DNA from: Heterobilharzia americana
Lineage: Eukaryota; Platyhelminthes; Trematoda; Strigeidida; Schistosomatidae
NCBI GenBank assembly: GCA_944470555.2
Contig: OX104130.1
Location: 59,057,491-59,121,490 of the forward strand
Direction of reading: 5' to 3'
DNA: 64,000 nt
Shown here: one piece after another, positions 63,420 to 64,000 of the stretch
Layout of the letters: each line of letters starts with the position of its first letter
Numbering within the stretch: position 1 is the stretch's first letter
Position numbers and translations under genes: made by a program
Notes under the pieces: model-generated
Told to the model about the DNA's origin: nothing
What the model saw: the letters and a program-made list of their open reading frames with translations, nothing else
Database searches by the model: none

Positions 63420-64000
63420 TGGAAGAGGTGAAAATGGCCTAAATGGTTACAATAGAAAGAAAAGTGGTTGGAGCAGCTTGGCATCACTTCGTGTTCCAGC
63501 TATGTGTGGGTAGACCGTGAGTCTCTGCGTGACTGTCTAGCCTCTTTATGAAGCTTTCAACATTTAGGGCGGAGACCACCTCTGCTGTTAGTGCGTTCCA
63601 GTACCCACAGACTTGGAGGGAGAACTGTGAACGCGCGTGCGTTTTTAACCTTCGGTGGGCCATTCTGTTGGGGTTTCATCGAGAATCTCTGTGGTGGCCA
63701 CTTGGCAGAACCCTGTTTGGGTGACTGGGGTTACTCATTATCTTGTAAGCCGTTATTAAGTCGCACGTACCCTTCGATAGCTTAGAGAGTGTAGGCCTAG
63801 ATCTTTCAGTCTATCCTCGTATGGTTTTCGTTGCATTCCAACAACCCCTTTTGTGGCTCGCCTCTGGACTTTCTCCGGTAGGTTCGCGCCTCTTTCCAGT
63901 TGTGGTGGAGCGAAGACGTTATGGACCTCTAAGTGGGGCCGTACGTAAGTCTCGTAGAGCCTCAGGAAGAGTTCTGAGGTGAGGGCACCCAGTTGTCTAC
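63420..64000 (-). pseudogene. LINE reverse transcriptase C-terminus, cut by window end
   Basis: On the minus strand from 64000: LTSELFLRLYETYVRPHLEV, LPEKVQRRATKGVVG, PYEDRLKDLGLHSLSYRRVR, then after a one-base deletion DLITAYKIMSNPSHPN, and in a later frame SLQVCGYWNALTAEVV followed by ALNVESFIKRLDSH. These are the post-palm and C-terminal motifs of jockey/CR1-type elements (VQRRATKxVxGxxxxxYExRL, YRRxRxDLIxxYKI, WNxLPxxVV). The 5' side lies outside the window. A 3' untranslated part probably continues to about 63250. Confidence 0.8.

Overview
The window is eukaryotic. It is AT-rich with a few GC-richer islands, has almost no long open frames, and is packed with decayed transposable elements. 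The best organism clue is a set of short elements carrying a hammerhead ribozyme plus a tRNA-like promoter (the Sm-alpha type of schistosomes). They occur together with SR2-like RTE retrotransposons, other schistosome-type LINEs, a Ty3/gypsy relic and Penelope-like elements. I read it as genomic DNA of a blood fluke (Schistosoma or a close relative). The species cannot be resolved from the sequence alone.

Only one piece of a conserved host gene is recognised: a + strand exon at about 44435-44756. It encodes the C-terminal end of the WD40-like region of a BCAS3 protein and sits behind a good splice acceptor. Everything else recognised is repetitive, so much of the window is probably intron or intergenic DNA around that gene.

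Layout. 1-10 kb: mostly unrecognised AT-rich DNA, with a 252-bp fold-back element (5718-5969), remnants of a tRNA-like repeat and a decayed Sm-alpha element (8.37-8.84 kb). 10.9-18.2 kb: two fold-back/tRNA-like elements and two Penelope-like relics (12.44-13.27 kb minus; 17.16-18.2 kb plus, the latter reaching the GIY-YIG region). 18.4-20.3 kb: a 235-bp TTAC array between two related repeats, then an Sm-alpha copy. 20.74-24.53 kb: an almost full-length RTE (SR2-like) element on the minus strand with catalytic residues intact but several frame breaks. 25-34 kb: several inverted-repeat elements with internal tRNA-like promoters, a 5'-truncated LINE with a 12-bp target-site duplication (28.66-29.69 kb), and an Sm-alpha insertion with a perfect 12-bp target-site duplication, an inverted 5' part and an intact hammerhead core. 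35.7-41.5 kb: two jockey/CR1-type LINE relics, the second between parts of a Ty3/gypsy integrase. 44.4-46 kb: the BCAS3 exon and a full-length Sm-alpha. 46-54 kb: a heavily mutated EN-RT LINE between two copies of an unidentified repeat. 55.7-58.4 kb: two copies of the 28.7-kb LINE family facing tail to tail, one internally deleted. 58.4-63.2 kb: not recognised. 63.42 kb to the end: the 3' part of another LINE on the minus strand, running off the window.

The unusual theme is repeated pairing of inverted structure with RNA polymerase III-like internal promoters. Several dispersed elements are fold-backs whose arms contain or enclose tRNA-like A and B boxes. Three of four Sm-alpha copies carry an inverted piece of their own 5' region. 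No open frame in the transposons looks able to give a complete working protein.
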